NCBI RefSeq assembly: GCF_009862785.1
Contig: NZ_WWHU01000001.1
Span: 4,402,001 to 4,466,000, forward strand
From: Gordonia sp. SID5947
GTDB taxonomy: Bacteria > Actinomycetota > Actinomycetes > Mycobacteriales > Mycobacteriaceae
Reading direction: 5' to 3'
Length of the DNA: 64,000 nt
The translations under genes were made by a program, and so were the position numbers. Positions within the stretch are counted from its first letter, which is position 1, and the number at the start of each line of letters is the position of its first letter. The notes below the pieces were generated by a model. That model was not told the DNA's origin. It worked only from the letters and a program-made list of their open reading frames with translations, and searched no databases. This document shows, one piece after another, positions 7,837 to 16,511 of the stretch.

Positions 7837-9270
7837 TCAGTTCACGTCCTCGAGGTGCCCCTCGGGGACGTGACGGCGTCTGTGGTGCCAGTACGTGATC
7901 GCCCATAGGAGCACGCCGAGCAGGAGCAACCATCCGGCGATGACGTACTGCTCGGAGTCTCGGCCGGTCACCGGAAGCGTGAGATACCCGCAGGTGACCG
8001 CGCCGAGGACCGCGAGCGGGGTCCATGTGCGGAAGTGTTTGTGCTGCACTGGTTTACGCCGGAGAACGAGCACCGAGACGTTCACCACGGTGAACACGGC
8101 CAGCAGGAGCAGAGCGGTGGTGCCGCCCAGGAGGCCCACCACTGAACTCTCGGGGTCCGCGCTCACATAGACGAGCAGGCACAGGGCGATGACCGTGGTG
8201 AAGATGATGCCTGCGACCGGCGTCCGTCGTCCGGGGTGAACGTAGGACAGGAACGCGGGGAGCACGCCCTGCTTCGACATGCCATACAGCAGACGGCTGG
8301 CCATCATCATGTTGATCAGCGCGGTGTTGGCGACCGCGAACATCGAGATCCACGGCAGGAGGTCGCCGATGGGGAAGTCGGGTGCCGCAGCCTGGACGAC
8401 GTCGACGAGTGGCGTCTCACTCTCGGCCAGTACGCCGACGGGGACGATCGCGACGGCGGCGATCGAGATGAGCACGTAGACCACCGCGGTGATCGCCAAT
8501 CCGCTGAGCATCACCTTCGGGAAGATGCGCACCGGGTCTTTGCACTCCTCGGCCATGTTCACCGAGTCCTCGAACCCCACGAGAGCGAAGAATGCCAGCG
8601 AGGTGGCGGCCGTGATGGCGACGAAGACGTTCTTGTCGTCCGGTGTCTCGAAGGCGATCACCGCATCCCAGTGCTCGGCGTTGCCGCCGACGATGAACCA
8701 GTAGCCGATGAAGATCACCAGCAGCAGACCGGAGAGTTCGACCAGGGTCAACACCAAATTGGTCCCGACACCCTCGGCGACCCCGCGGAAGTTGATGAAC
8801 ATGACGACGAGCAGGAACGCGATCGCGAAGAACAGCAGGGCCGGGCTGGTGGCGTCCGGCTTGTCGCCACCGCTGAACGCCGTGAGCATGTTCACCGCGA
8901 ACGCCCGTGACGCCGTCGTGGCCGACGTGATGCCCGAACACATCACCGTGAACAGCACGATGAACGTGATGAAGTGGATGCCGAATGCCTTGTGCACGTA
9001 CAGCGCGGCGCCGGCGGCCTGGGGGTATTTGGTCACGAGTTCGAGGTAGGAGAACGCCGTGAGGGTGGCCACGGCAAAGGCGATGAGGAACGGCGCCCAG
9101 GCCGCGCCGCCCACCTCGCCGGCCACCTGGCCCGTGAGCGCGTAGACGCCGGTACCGAGGATGTCGCCGATGATGAACAGCAACAGCAGTTTCCATCCGA
9201 GCACACGCCTGAGTTCGGGCTGTTCGGGTTTTCCGGCGCCGGCCGCCCCGGTCTCCGCGCTGACGGTCAT
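7837..9270 (-). CDS. APC-family amino acid permease
   Basis: The 477-residue protein has about 12 hydrophobic segments and the APC-superfamily signature GDILGTGVYALTG in helix 1 (about residues 35-47), followed by AFSYLELVTKYPQAAGAALY. The FALVGFEDSVNMAEECKDP block in the middle is also typical. It should import amino acids or related amines by proton symport; the substrate is unresolved. A TAGCTT -10-like element (9282-9277) lies 6 nt before the ATG on the minus strand, suggesting a leaderless message. It is divergent from gpmA. Confidence 0.85.
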   Translation of the reverse strand: MTVSAETGAAGAGKPEQPELRRVLGWKLLLLFIIGDILGTGVYALTGQVAGEVGGAAWAPFLIAFAVATLTAFSYLELVTKYPQAAGAALYVHKAFGIHFITFIVLFTVMCSGITSATTASRAFAVNMLTAFSGGDKPDATSPALLFFAIAFLLVVMFINFRGVAEGVGTNLVLTLVELSGLLLVIFIGYWFIVGGNAEHWDAVIAFETPDDKNVFVAITAATSLAFFALVGFEDSVNMAEECKDPVRIFPKVMLSGLAITAVVYVLISIAAVAIVPVGVLAESETPLVDVVQAAAPDFPIGDLLPWISMFAVANTALINMMMASRLLYGMSKQGVLPAFLSYVHPGRRTPVAGIIFTTVIALCLLVYVSADPESSVVGLLGGTTALLLLAVFTVVNVSVLVLRRKPVQHKHFRTWTPLAVLGAVTCGYLTLPVTGRDSEQYVIAGWLLLLGVLLWAITYWHHRRRHVPEGHLEDVN

Positions 9271-9385
9271 GTAGAGAAGCTAGACCCGATTTGACCGGAT
9301 TGCGCGCTCTTGGTGGTTCTGAGGCCGGTTCGTCGCCGTGCGGGCGCAGACGGTGGCGCCGTGGTGGTTATGCGAAACTCTTCCC

Positions 9386-10132
9386 ATGAGCAACGGCACC
9401 TTGATCCTGATGCGGCACGGCGAGAGTGAGTGGAACGCGTCGAACCAGTTCACCGGCTGGGTCGACGTCGCGCTCACCGAGAAGGGGGAAGCCGAGGCGG
9501 TCCGTGCCGGTGAGTTGCTCGTCGAACACGAGGTCCTGCCCGACGTCCTGTACACGTCGCTGCTTCGCCGTGCGATCCAGACCGCGCAGATCGCTCTCGA
9601 CAAGGCGGATCGCCACTGGATCCCGGTCACCCGCGACTGGCGGCTCAACGAGCGTCACTACGGCGCGTTGCAGGGGCTGAACAAGGCGGACACCCTCGAG
9701 AAGTACGGCCAGGAACAGTTCATGCTGTGGCGTCGCAGCTACGACACGCCACCGCCGCCCATCGAGCGAGATGCCCGCTACAGCCAGTCCGACGATCCGC
9801 GGTATGCCGACCTCGCCGAGGTGCCGGTGACCGAATGCCTCAAAGACGTGGTGGCGCGGATGGTCCCGTACTTCACCGAGACGATCGCCGCCGACATCCG
9901 GGCGGGCAAGACAGTCCTGGTCGCGGCGCACGGCAATTCGCTGCGCGCGTTGGTCAAGTACCTCGACGAGATCTCCGATGCCGATATCGCAGGGCTCAAC
10001 ATCCCGACCGGCAACCCGCTGCGCTATGACCTCGACGAGGACCTGAAACCCCTCAACCCCGGGGGCACGTACCTGGACCCGGAGGCCGCCGCGGCCGGCG
10101 CCGCAGCCGTTGCCGCGCAGGGGCAGAAGTAG
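9386..10132 (+). CDS. gpmA: 2,3-bisphosphoglycerate-dependent phosphoglycerate mutase
   Basis: The 248-residue enzyme interconverts 3- and 2-phosphoglycerate in glycolysis and gluconeogenesis. It has the phosphohistidine motif [10 protein letters not shown] (His at residue 11), the substrate segment [27 protein letters not shown] with the catalytic Glu, and [15 protein letters not shown] with the second catalytic His. ATG 9386 matches the family N-terminus; the frame is open upstream to 9338 without homology. An Ala-rich tail extends the C-terminus. It sits two genes upstream of senX3, as in M. tuberculosis gpm1. Confidence 0.95.
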   Translation: MSNGTLILMRHGESEWNASNQFTGWVDVALTEKGEAEAVRAGELLVEHEVLPDVLYTSLLRRAIQTAQIALDKADRHWIPVTRDWRLNERHYGALQGLNKADTLEKYGQEQFMLWRRSYDTPPPPIERDARYSQSDDPRYADLAEVPVTECLKDVVARMVPYFTETIAADIRAGKTVLVAAHGNSLRALVKYLDEISDADIAGLNIPTGNPLRYDLDEDLKPLNPGGTYLDPEAAAAGAAAVAAQGQK

Positions 10133-10182
10133 CTCGACCAGCTGTAACAAAATCGTCATGGTCCCCAAGGTGTGGCGCGCGC

Positions 10183-10188
10183 TACATT
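10183..10188 (+). promoter_or_regulatory. Candidate -10 element of the GNAT gene
   Basis: TACATT ends 7 nt before ATG 10196, the spacing expected of a leaderless actinobacterial transcript. This supports 10196 over the upstream GTG. No convincing -35 element is present. Confidence 0.35.
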
Positions 10189-10195
10189 GGATGCC

Positions 10196-10528
10196 ATGGC
10201 GAACGTCGGGACCTTGCGTATCAACCATTCCCCTGCTCAGGAGCGGTACGAAGCGATCTTGACGCCGGATCCGGCGGCCGACGGCAGTGGCGACGACGAG
10301 ATGGTCGGCTATCTCGACTATGTCTCGGAGCCCTATCAGGTGGTGCTGACCCACACGGTCGTCCGCGAGCAGTTCAGCGGTCATGGCTATGCGGGACAAC
10401 TGGTTCGGTATGTTCTCGACGACATCCGCGCAACCGGTAAGCAGGTGATGCCGGTCTGCTCGTATGTGCAGCGATTCATCTCCCAGAACCCCGAGTACGC
10501 CGACATGGCGGTCTCCGTACCGCAGTGA
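10196..10528 (+). CDS. Short GNAT-family N-acetyltransferase
   Basis: This 110-residue protein belongs to the minimal GNAT group (YjdJ/NATD1-like). It has a beta-hairpin MVGYLDYVSEPYQVVLTHTV, an acetyl-CoA-binding stretch EQFSGHGYAGQLVRYVL (Q/G-x-x-G/A-like), and the C-terminal PVCSYVQRFISQNPEY that marks the subfamily. It presumably acetylates a small amine or protein lysine using acetyl-CoA; the substrate is unknown. ATG 10196 is chosen from the -10-like hexamer immediately upstream and the family N-terminus. Confidence 0.82.
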   Translation: MANVGTLRINHSPAQERYEAILTPDPAADGSGDDEMVGYLDYVSEPYQVVLTHTVVREQFSGHGYAGQLVRYVLDDIRATGKQVMPVCSYVQRFISQNPEYADMAVSVPQ

Positions 10529-10601
10529 CGGGCGGTCGGGCCATCCGACCGCGACGGGAGCGTCGGGTGTAGCAACCGCCCGTCCGCGGCGTGTCCGGAA
10601 C

Positions 10602-10620
10602 GGTCGAACAACCGGTGAAC
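10602..10620. promoter_or_regulatory. Pho-box-like direct repeat upstream of senX3
   Basis: Read on the minus strand this is GTTCACCGGTTGTTCGACC: two GTTCACC-like heptamers (the second degenerate) offset by 11 bp, the geometry of actinobacterial PHO boxes bound by PhoP/RegX3. It lies about 60 bp before the senX3 GTG, consistent with autoregulation. Binding is inferred from the pattern and position. Confidence 0.45.
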
Positions 10621-10668
10621 AGCCGCGGAACAATGGCCGGGAATGTGCAGTATGCGTTTGGTGCGCCG

Positions 10669-10674
10669 TAAGCT
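10669..10674 (+). promoter_or_regulatory. Candidate -10 element of senX3
   Basis: TAAGCT is followed by 6 nt and then the senX3 GTG, so the mRNA would start at or beside the start codon. No ribosome site is present upstream, which fits a leaderless transcript. Confidence 0.4.
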
Positions 10675-10680
10675 GCAATT

Positions 10681-12087
10681 GTGACCGTTGCATTGTTGGT
10701 CGCGGCTTTCGCGCTCGCGCTGCTCTGCGGAGTGCTCGTCGGACTCGGCTGGCACGGCCGGAGCTGGATCGCCGGCCGTGTGTGGAGACCCGCTCCCAAG
10801 AAGAGTTCGCCCTCGGCGACCTCGGCTCAGGTGGCGACCTCATTGCTGGAAACGCGCCTGCACGCCGCGCACGCACCGCGCGAGGTGGACGACGCGGCGG
10901 AGCTGCGTGACACCGACGTCGACGTGACCACCGACGACGGGCGGATGACCAAGGCCGGACTGCTGAGTCTCATCGTGCGGCACAGCGAGAGTGCCGTGGC
11001 GGTGGTGGACCGGTTCCGCGACGTCGTCCTCTACAACCATCAGGCGGTGGAACTCGGCGTCGTCCGTGATCGGCTGCTCGCCGACGCAGTGTGGGATGCG
11101 GCCAAAGAAGTTCTCGACACCGAGGTCGAGGCGCGGTTCGAGTTCACCCCGACCCAGTCGTCGCTCGGTTTCATCTCCACCGGGCGTACCACGGCGCGCA
11201 ACGTCGAATCGGTGCGATGCCTCGTGCGGCTCGTCGCGCACGAGGACGAGCGCTACGCGGTGGTCTACGGCGTCGACGACACCGAGCATTCCCGCGTGGA
11301 GGCGACCCGGCGCGACTTCGTCGCCAACGTCTCGCACGAGTTGAAGACACCGGTGGGCGCGATCGGCCTGCTCGCCGAGGCTCTCCTCGAGTCCTCCGAC
11401 GACCCGGAGTCGGTCCAGCATTTCGGACGTCGCGTGATGATCGAATCCGGTCGCCTGGGCAACATGGTCAGCGAGCTCATCGCCCTGTCGCGTCTGCAGG
11501 GTGGCGAGACATCGGAGTTCGTCGCGGTCGACGTCGACGAGTTGGTATCCGAAGCGGTCGACACCGCCAGCACCAGCGCCGAAGCCGCCTCCATCACCCT
11601 CCGGGCGGATGAGCCGTCCGGGCTGACGGTGCGCGGCGATCGTCGGCTCCTGCTGACCGCATTGTCCAACCTGGTGGTGAACGCCATCGCGTACTCGCCC
11701 GCCAACACCACGGTCTCCATCAGCCGCCGCATCACCACCACCCAGGGTCGCCCGATGGTGGCGCTGGCGGTGACCGATCGCGGGATCGGCATCGCACCCG
11801 ACAACCAAGAGCGCGTCTTCGAGAGATTCTTCCGCGTGGACAAGGCACGGTCACGCCATACCGGGGGCACCGGTCTCGGTCTGGCCATCGTGAAGCATGT
11901 GGCGGCCAATCACGGCGGCAACATCGGGCTGTGGAGCAAGCCGGGCACCGGATCCACGTTCACCCTCAGCATCCCGCAGGACATGTCCCCGGAAGCCCTC
12001 GACGACGATCTGGAACCGCCCGAACCCCACGATCCGGCGTCGATGCGCCGGATCGGATCACCCGAGTCGACCAAAGGAATTGCATAG
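10681..12087 (+). CDS. senX3: Sensor histidine kinase SenX3
   Basis: The 468-residue kinase has an N-terminal membrane segment (residues 3-23), a PAS-like region (about 80-200), the HisKA box FVANVSHELKTPVGAIGLLA with phospho-accepting His219, and an HATPase domain with N box (NLVVNAIAYS), G1 DRGIGIAPD and G2 GGTGLGLAIVKH. It senses phosphate status in actinobacteria and phosphorylates RegX3. The regX3 GTG follows the stop with no spacer, unlike the MIRU-type repeat spacer I recall from M. tuberculosis. The acidic Pro-rich C-terminal tail is variable. Confidence 0.95.
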   Translation: MTVALLVAAFALALLCGVLVGLGWHGRSWIAGRVWRPAPKKSSPSATSAQVATSLLETRLHAAHAPREVDDAAELRDTDVDVTTDDGRMTKAGLLSLIVRHSESAVAVVDRFRDVVLYNHQAVELGVVRDRLLADAVWDAAKEVLDTEVEARFEFTPTQSSLGFISTGRTTARNVESVRCLVRLVAHEDERYAVVYGVDDTEHSRVEATRRDFVANVSHELKTPVGAIGLLAEALLESSDDPESVQHFGRRVMIESGRLGNMVSELIALSRLQGGETSEFVAVDVDELVSEAVDTASTSAEAASITLRADEPSGLTVRGDRRLLLTALSNLVVNAIAYSPANTTVSISRRITTTQGRPMVALAVTDRGIGIAPDNQERVFERFFRVDKARSRHTGGTGLGLAIVKHVAANHGGNIGLWSKPGTGSTFTLSIPQDMSPEALDDDLEPPEPHDPASMRRIGSPESTKGIA

Positions 12088-12774
12088 GTGACGCACGTAT
12101 TGATCGTCGAGGACGAGGAATCGTTGGCCGACCCGTTGGCCTTCCTGCTCCGCAAAGAGGGATTCGAGGCCAGTGTCGTCACCGATGGGGCGCAGGCGCT
12201 CACCGCGTTCGACCGGGTCAGTCCGGACATCGTCCTCCTCGACGTGATGCTGCCCGGCATGTCGGGGACCGAGATCTGCAAGTCACTGAGGGCGCGCTCT
12301 GGTGTGCCGGTGATCATGGTGACCGCCCGTGACAGCGAGATCGACAAGGTCGTCGGTCTCGAACTGGGCGCAGACGATTACGTCACCAAGCCGTACTCGG
12401 CCCGTGAACTGATCGCGCGCATCCGTGCCGTGCTGCGCCGCGGCGGCGACGTGGGCGACGAGGAGTTGACCATCGGCGTGCTGGAGGAGGGGCCGGTGCG
12501 GATGGACGTGGAGCGCCACACGGTGGCTGTCGCCGGTCAGACGACGACGTTGCCGCTCAAGGAGTTCGACCTCCTCGAGTACCTGTTGCGCAATGCCGGA
12601 CGGGTCCTCACCCGTGGCCAGTTGATCGATCGGGTCTGGGGCGCCGACTACGTCGGTGACACCAAGACCCTCGACGTCCACGTCAAGCGCCTGCGGTCCA
12701 AGATCGAACCCGACCCGGGCACTCCGAAACATCTCGTGACGGTGCGCGGTCTCGGCTACAAGTTCGAACCGTAG
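12088..12774 (+). CDS. regX3: Response regulator RegX3
   Basis: The 228-residue OmpR/PhoB-type regulator has a receiver domain with acidic pocket EDEE, phosphorylation site Asp52 (VLLDVMLPG), the Thr in VTARD and Lys in TKPYSARELIARIRAVLRR. The C-terminal winged helix (TLPLKEFDLLEYLLRNAGRV and HVKRLRSKIEPDP) binds DNA. Phosphorylated by SenX3, it is expected to activate phosphate-starvation genes and its own operon; a Pho-box-like repeat lies before senX3. The start GTG directly abuts the senX3 stop, so translation is coupled. Confidence 0.95.
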   Translation: MTHVLIVEDEESLADPLAFLLRKEGFEASVVTDGAQALTAFDRVSPDIVLLDVMLPGMSGTEICKSLRARSGVPVIMVTARDSEIDKVVGLELGADDYVTKPYSARELIARIRAVLRRGGDVGDEELTIGVLEEGPVRMDVERHTVAVAGQTTTLPLKEFDLLEYLLRNAGRVLTRGQLIDRVWGADYVGDTKTLDVHVKRLRSKIEPDPGTPKHLVTVRGLGYKFEP

Positions 12775-12827
12775 ACCGGCTCCCGCACATCGACGCGATT
12801 CGGTGACCCGTCGCCGAGGCCGACAGG

Positions 12828-13682
12828 TCAGTCTTCGAGGATCTCGTATTTGATGTCGGTCTCCCGGCGGGTCGTCGCGGCGGCGGTCGCCGGATGAATC
12901 GCGATCAGCCCCAGCCCGTTTCGTCGCCGGCACGCGGCGGCGAGCGCGTCGTAGGCGCGTTTGCCGATCAGTTCGGTCAGCTCCGGGCCATAGGACTCCC
13001 AGACCTGCGTGGCGCCGACGTGCGCGTCGGGAGAGCCGGAGCAGTACCACTTGAGGTCGTGGCCGCCCTCGCCCCAGCCGCGTCGGTCGAACTCGGTGAT
13101 GGTGGTCTGGAGGACCTCGGTGCCGTCGGGACGCTCCACCCAGCTCTCCTCGCGACGCATCGGCAATTGCCAGCAGACCTCGGGTTTCACGGTGAGCGGT
13201 TCGAGTCCCCGCCGCAGTGCCATCGAGTGCAATGCGCAACCGGTCCCGCCCTCGAAGCCCGGTCGATTGAGAAAGATGCAGGCGCCCTTGTACTTTCTCG
13301 TCTTGAGTGCCGGCTCGTCGTCGAGTTCGCCCTCTTCGAGGTAGCCGCGCGGCCCGAGCGGATCCTTGCCGGAGCCCTTCTTGTGGAACTGCCAGTCGTC
13401 GGGGGTCAGCATGGCCATACCCTCGGCCAGTTTGCGACGGTCGGCCTTGTCGGACAGGTAGGCGCCGTGACTACAGCAGCCGTCGTGTTCGCGGCCCTCG
13501 ATGATGCCCTGGCAAGCCGGCGTCCCGAACACACAGGTCCAATGCGAGAGCAACCACGTCATATCCGCGCGGATGACGTGTTCGGCATTGTCGGGATCGG
13601 CGAATTCGTACCATTCACGCGGGAAGTCGAGATCCACCTCGGGCGCGGGTCGCATGCGCGTGGATGCTTCGGTGTCGGCCAT
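12828..13682 (-). CDS. Conserved cysteine-rich protein (Rv0495c-like), unknown function
   Basis: The 284-residue soluble protein corresponds by position (between regX3 and ppx, opposite strand) to M. tuberculosis Rv0495c. Cysteines cluster in conserved-looking motifs: [42 protein letters not shown] and [12 protein letters not shown]. The layout resembles YkgJ-type cysteine-cluster proteins and could hold a metal or Fe-S centre; this is inference. No catalytic fold is recognised. ATG 13682 is preferred to the longer frame to 13835, since TACCGT lies 7 nt upstream and the longer part overlaps ppx. Confidence 0.75.
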   Translation of the reverse strand: MADTEASTRMRPAPEVDLDFPREWYEFADPDNAEHVIRADMTWLLSHWTCVFGTPACQGIIEGREHDGCCSHGAYLSDKADRRKLAEGMAMLTPDDWQFHKKGSGKDPLGPRGYLEEGELDDEPALKTRKYKGACIFLNRPGFEGGTGCALHSMALRRGLEPLTVKPEVCWQLPMRREESWVERPDGTEVLQTTITEFDRRGWGEGGHDLKWYCSGSPDAHVGATQVWESYGPELTELIGKRAYDALAAACRRRNGLGLIAIHPATAAATTRRETDIKYEILED

Positions 13683-13689
13683 GGTGTCC

Positions 13690-13695
13690 ACGGTA
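13690..13695 (-). promoter_or_regulatory. Candidate -10 element of the Cys-rich protein gene
   Basis: On the minus strand TACCGT is followed by 7 nt and the ATG at 13682, giving a leaderless geometry that supports this start. No clear -35 element is visible. Confidence 0.35.
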
Positions 13696-13786
13696 ACCGC
13701 CTGTGGCGTGTTCGCATGTCGCGCGGGGACGCGCCGGGTTCCGGACCGCTGCGTGGGTCTCCGAGGTGCCGTCGGCGACGACGCAG

Positions 13787-13792
13787 TAGGGT
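13787..13792 (+). promoter_or_regulatory. Candidate -10 element of ppx
   Basis: TAGGGT is followed by 8 nt and the ppx GTG at 13801, compatible with a leaderless or nearly leaderless message. It lies about 90 bp from the divergent candidate at 13690-13695. Confidence 0.35.
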
Positions 13793-13800
13793 TTGAGGAC

Positions 13801-14793
13801 GTGCGTCTAGGAGTGCTCGACGTGGGCAGCAACACGGTTCATCTGCTGGTGGTCGACGCCCACCGCGGCGGCCATCCCACCCCGATGAGTTCGACCAAAT
13901 CCGTGCTGCGCCTCGCCGAGCAGATCGATGACCGCGGCCGCCTGTCCGATCGCGCGTCCGCCAAGCTCATCGAGTCAGTGGACGAGTTCACCCACATCGC
14001 GTCGACGTCGGGCTGTGAGCAGATCATGGCCTTCGCGACGTCGGCGGTACGCGACGCGAGCAACAGCGACGAGGTGCTGGCGGAGGTCGCACGGAAGACC
14101 GGCGTCCAGGTCACCGTGCTCTCCGGCCCCGACGAGGCACGACTGACGTCGTTGGCCGTGCGGCGGTGGTACGGCTGGAGCGCAGGCCGCATCCTCGCCC
14201 TCGACATCGGCGGCGGCTCACTCGAGATGTCCAACGGGGTCGACGAGGAACCCGAGGTGGCGCTGTCGGTGCCGCTCGGTGCCGGCCGGCTCACACGGGA
14301 ATGGCTGCCCGGTGATCCGCCGGACCGGCGCCGCGTGTCGGTACTGCGGGACTGGCTAGACGCCGAGTTGCGGCCCGCGGCGAAGGAACTCATCGATCCG
14401 GGAAAACCCGACCTCGCGGTCGGTACGTCGAAGACATTCCGGAGCCTGGCACGGCTGACCGGCGCCGCGCCGTCGAGCGCAGGGCCCCGCGTGACGCGGC
14501 AGTTGACGTCGAGCGGGCTCCGTCAGCTGATCTCGTTCATCTCGCGGATGACCCGCGACGACCGCGCCGAGCTCGAGGGGGTGAGCGCTGACCGTGCAGG
14601 TCAGCTGGTTGCCGGAGCTCTTGTGGCGGAGGCGGCCATGCGGGCGTTGTCAGTCGATACACTTGAGATCTGTCCGTGGGCGCTGCGCGAGGGGGTCATC
14701 CTGCGTCGGCTCGACTCGGAGCCGGCAGAGTCGGCAGAGTCCATCGGAGACGGAGCCGTGGGAACCAGGGGGGTGGACCGCGGCGTTGGATGA
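13801..14793 (+). CDS. ppx: Ppx/GppA-family exopolyphosphatase
   Basis: The 330-residue protein is a single-module ASKHA phosphatase. It shows the phosphate-1 loop [15 protein letters not shown] at the N-terminus, the catalytic region [17 protein letters not shown], and the phosphate-2 loop [12 protein letters not shown]. It hydrolyses terminal phosphates of polyphosphate and possibly pppGpp. It corresponds to Rv0496 (PPX1). GTG 13801 fits the family start; the frame is open 300 bp further into the divergent gene without homology. Its place next to senX3-regX3 fits a role in phosphate storage. The last 25 residues are low-complexity. Confidence 0.92.
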   Translation: MRLGVLDVGSNTVHLLVVDAHRGGHPTPMSSTKSVLRLAEQIDDRGRLSDRASAKLIESVDEFTHIASTSGCEQIMAFATSAVRDASNSDEVLAEVARKTGVQVTVLSGPDEARLTSLAVRRWYGWSAGRILALDIGGGSLEMSNGVDEEPEVALSVPLGAGRLTREWLPGDPPDRRRVSVLRDWLDAELRPAAKELIDPGKPDLAVGTSKTFRSLARLTGAAPSSAGPRVTRQLTSSGLRQLISFISRMTRDDRAELEGVSADRAGQLVAGALVAEAAMRALSVDTLEICPWALREGVILRRLDSEPAESAESIGDGAVGTRGVDRGVG

Positions 14794-14895
14794 CCGGTGT
14801 GCCCGATCCGCAGTGGCGGAGGACATCGGACACACGTATGACGACGATGTCCCGCGTGGGGGCGGGTTGATCTCGAGGACGGAGAGCGCACTCTG

Positions 14896-16503
14896 ATGGC
14901 GAACGAACCGGATGCACCGGACTCACGACCGATCTCCGTGTCGGAATTGCTGGCACGGAGTCGCGAGGCGGGCGGCGCCACCTCCGGTGGTACCCGCGAG
15001 GGGCGGGGCAGGCGCCGAGTGGGCCGTGAGGGTTCGGTGTCGGTGTCCGAACTGACCGGTGAGATCCCGCGCGTCCGATCGGCCGACGACACCGATGCCG
15101 GTACCGCCGAGCCAGAGACCGACAGCAACCGCCGGCCGGCCCCGGAGCCGCCAGCTGCCGATGGCGGTCGTGACGAGACCGGCTCGTTCCCGCGTTCCGC
15201 GAACCCCGTCGCGCGGCGTTATGCCGAAGACCGGCCGGTCGCCGACCGGTCGCCTTCGCCGTTCCCGCCGGCCAAGTCCGGTCCGACCTCCTCGGCGCCA
15301 CCGTCGAGTCGGCCGTCCGGTCCCACCGCGAGTGGCATGCCCGGATATGCCTCCCCGTCCACGCGTGACTTCAGTGCCTCACCGGGCGCCGGGCGCGGCG
15401 CGCCCGGGACCGGCGCGAACCGGCCGGGTCCGGCGCCGCGTGGTCGTGCATCGGCCGCCGAGGCGGCGAACGCGAACGCGGTGACCGGGATCATCCCGGT
15501 GGTGGGCGACAGCGATGACGACGAACTCGTGGTTGTGGAGCCCGACGACGTCGACGGTTACGACCTGGCCTCTCCGGCCGGGGCGTCGCAGGTCACCGAC
15601 GAGCCGGAAGCCGCGGACGACTTCGAGGCATACCGTGCGTTCGCCGACATCGACGAGGAGCCCGAGCCCCCGAAGCGGCGCTTCGGCTGGCTCAAGAACA
15701 AGCAGAAGAAGACCGACCGGTCGGCCCGCCCGGCGGCGGCTCGCGAGCGTGAGCAGTTCGTCGCCGACGAACCCGAGTTCGACGGCCTGGTCGAGCCCGA
15801 CCACGTCGTCGGCGACACCGATCCGGAACCCGACGTCGAGGATCTGTCGGTGGGCGGCACCGCCGCATTTGCCGCGCCGACCGTTCCCGAGCCGTCGGAT
15901 CCCGCCGACGCCCGGACCGAGTACATCGGCGGGGTCGTCGAGGACGCGGAGACCGAGGCGGATCACACCGACACCGATCCGGGCACCGACGGCCCGGCTC
16001 CCGACGACCTCAGCACCCGCGCCGGTCGCCGTCGGGCTGCGGCGGTCGAGACCGCACGCGCCGAGGCCCTCGACCCGGTCGCGACGACCAGCGACCGTGA
16101 CGTCGCGCCGGCGAACGCGCCTGCGGCGACCGCCGACGAGCAGACCGAAGCCGAGCGGACCGACGCCGCGCGGACCGTTGCCGAGCAGACCGACGACGAG
16201 CAGGCCGACAAGGACACGAAACGGCCGGCCGGGCGGGCTGAGCATTCGCCGGCGGTGGCGTGGCTCCTGGTGATCGGACAGTCGATCGCGGGACTGGTCA
16301 TCGGTGTGGGCCTGTTCTGGGGCTTCACCGAACTGTGGAAGTGGAACGTCTACTTTGCGCTGGTACTGGCTGTATTGGTGATATTCGGGATCGTCACCTT
16401 CGCGCACCTCGTGCGGCGCACCAAGGACCTCACCACCACCCTGCTCGCGCTGGGCGTGGGGCTGATCGTGACGATCGGCCCACTGGTGTTGTTGGCGACC
16501 TGA
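14896..16503 (+). CDS. Rv0497-like protein: long disordered acidic region plus C-terminal membrane helices
   Basis: The 535-residue protein is mostly low-complexity (Pro, Ala, Asp, Glu, Thr) up to about residue 450, followed by three hydrophobic segments ending in VGLIVTIGPLVLLAT. Two copies of a short motif, ISVSELLARS and VSVSELTGEIPRV, occur at about residues 11-20 and 49-61. Around residue 258 is KRRFGWLKNKQKKTD, a basic patch that could lie near the membrane. It lies between ppx and a TIM-barrel gene, like Rv0497. Function is unknown; the form suggests an inner-membrane protein with a long cytosolic tail. Confidence 0.7.
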   Translation: MANEPDAPDSRPISVSELLARSREAGGATSGGTREGRGRRRVGREGSVSVSELTGEIPRVRSADDTDAGTAEPETDSNRRPAPEPPAADGGRDETGSFPRSANPVARRYAEDRPVADRSPSPFPPAKSGPTSSAPPSSRPSGPTASGMPGYASPSTRDFSASPGAGRGAPGTGANRPGPAPRGRASAAEAANANAVTGIIPVVGDSDDDELVVVEPDDVDGYDLASPAGASQVTDEPEAADDFEAYRAFADIDEEPEPPKRRFGWLKNKQKKTDRSARPAAAREREQFVADEPEFDGLVEPDHVVGDTDPEPDVEDLSVGGTAAFAAPTVPEPSDPADARTEYIGGVVEDAETEADHTDTDPGTDGPAPDDLSTRAGRRRAAAVETARAEALDPVATTSDRDVAPANAPAATADEQTEAERTDAARTVAEQTDDEQADKDTKRPAGRAEHSPAVAWLLVIGQSIAGLVIGVGLFWGFTELWKWNVYFALVLAVLVIFGIVTFAHLVRRTKDLTTTLLALGVGLIVTIGPLVLLAT

Positions 16504-16511
16504 GCCGTCCC

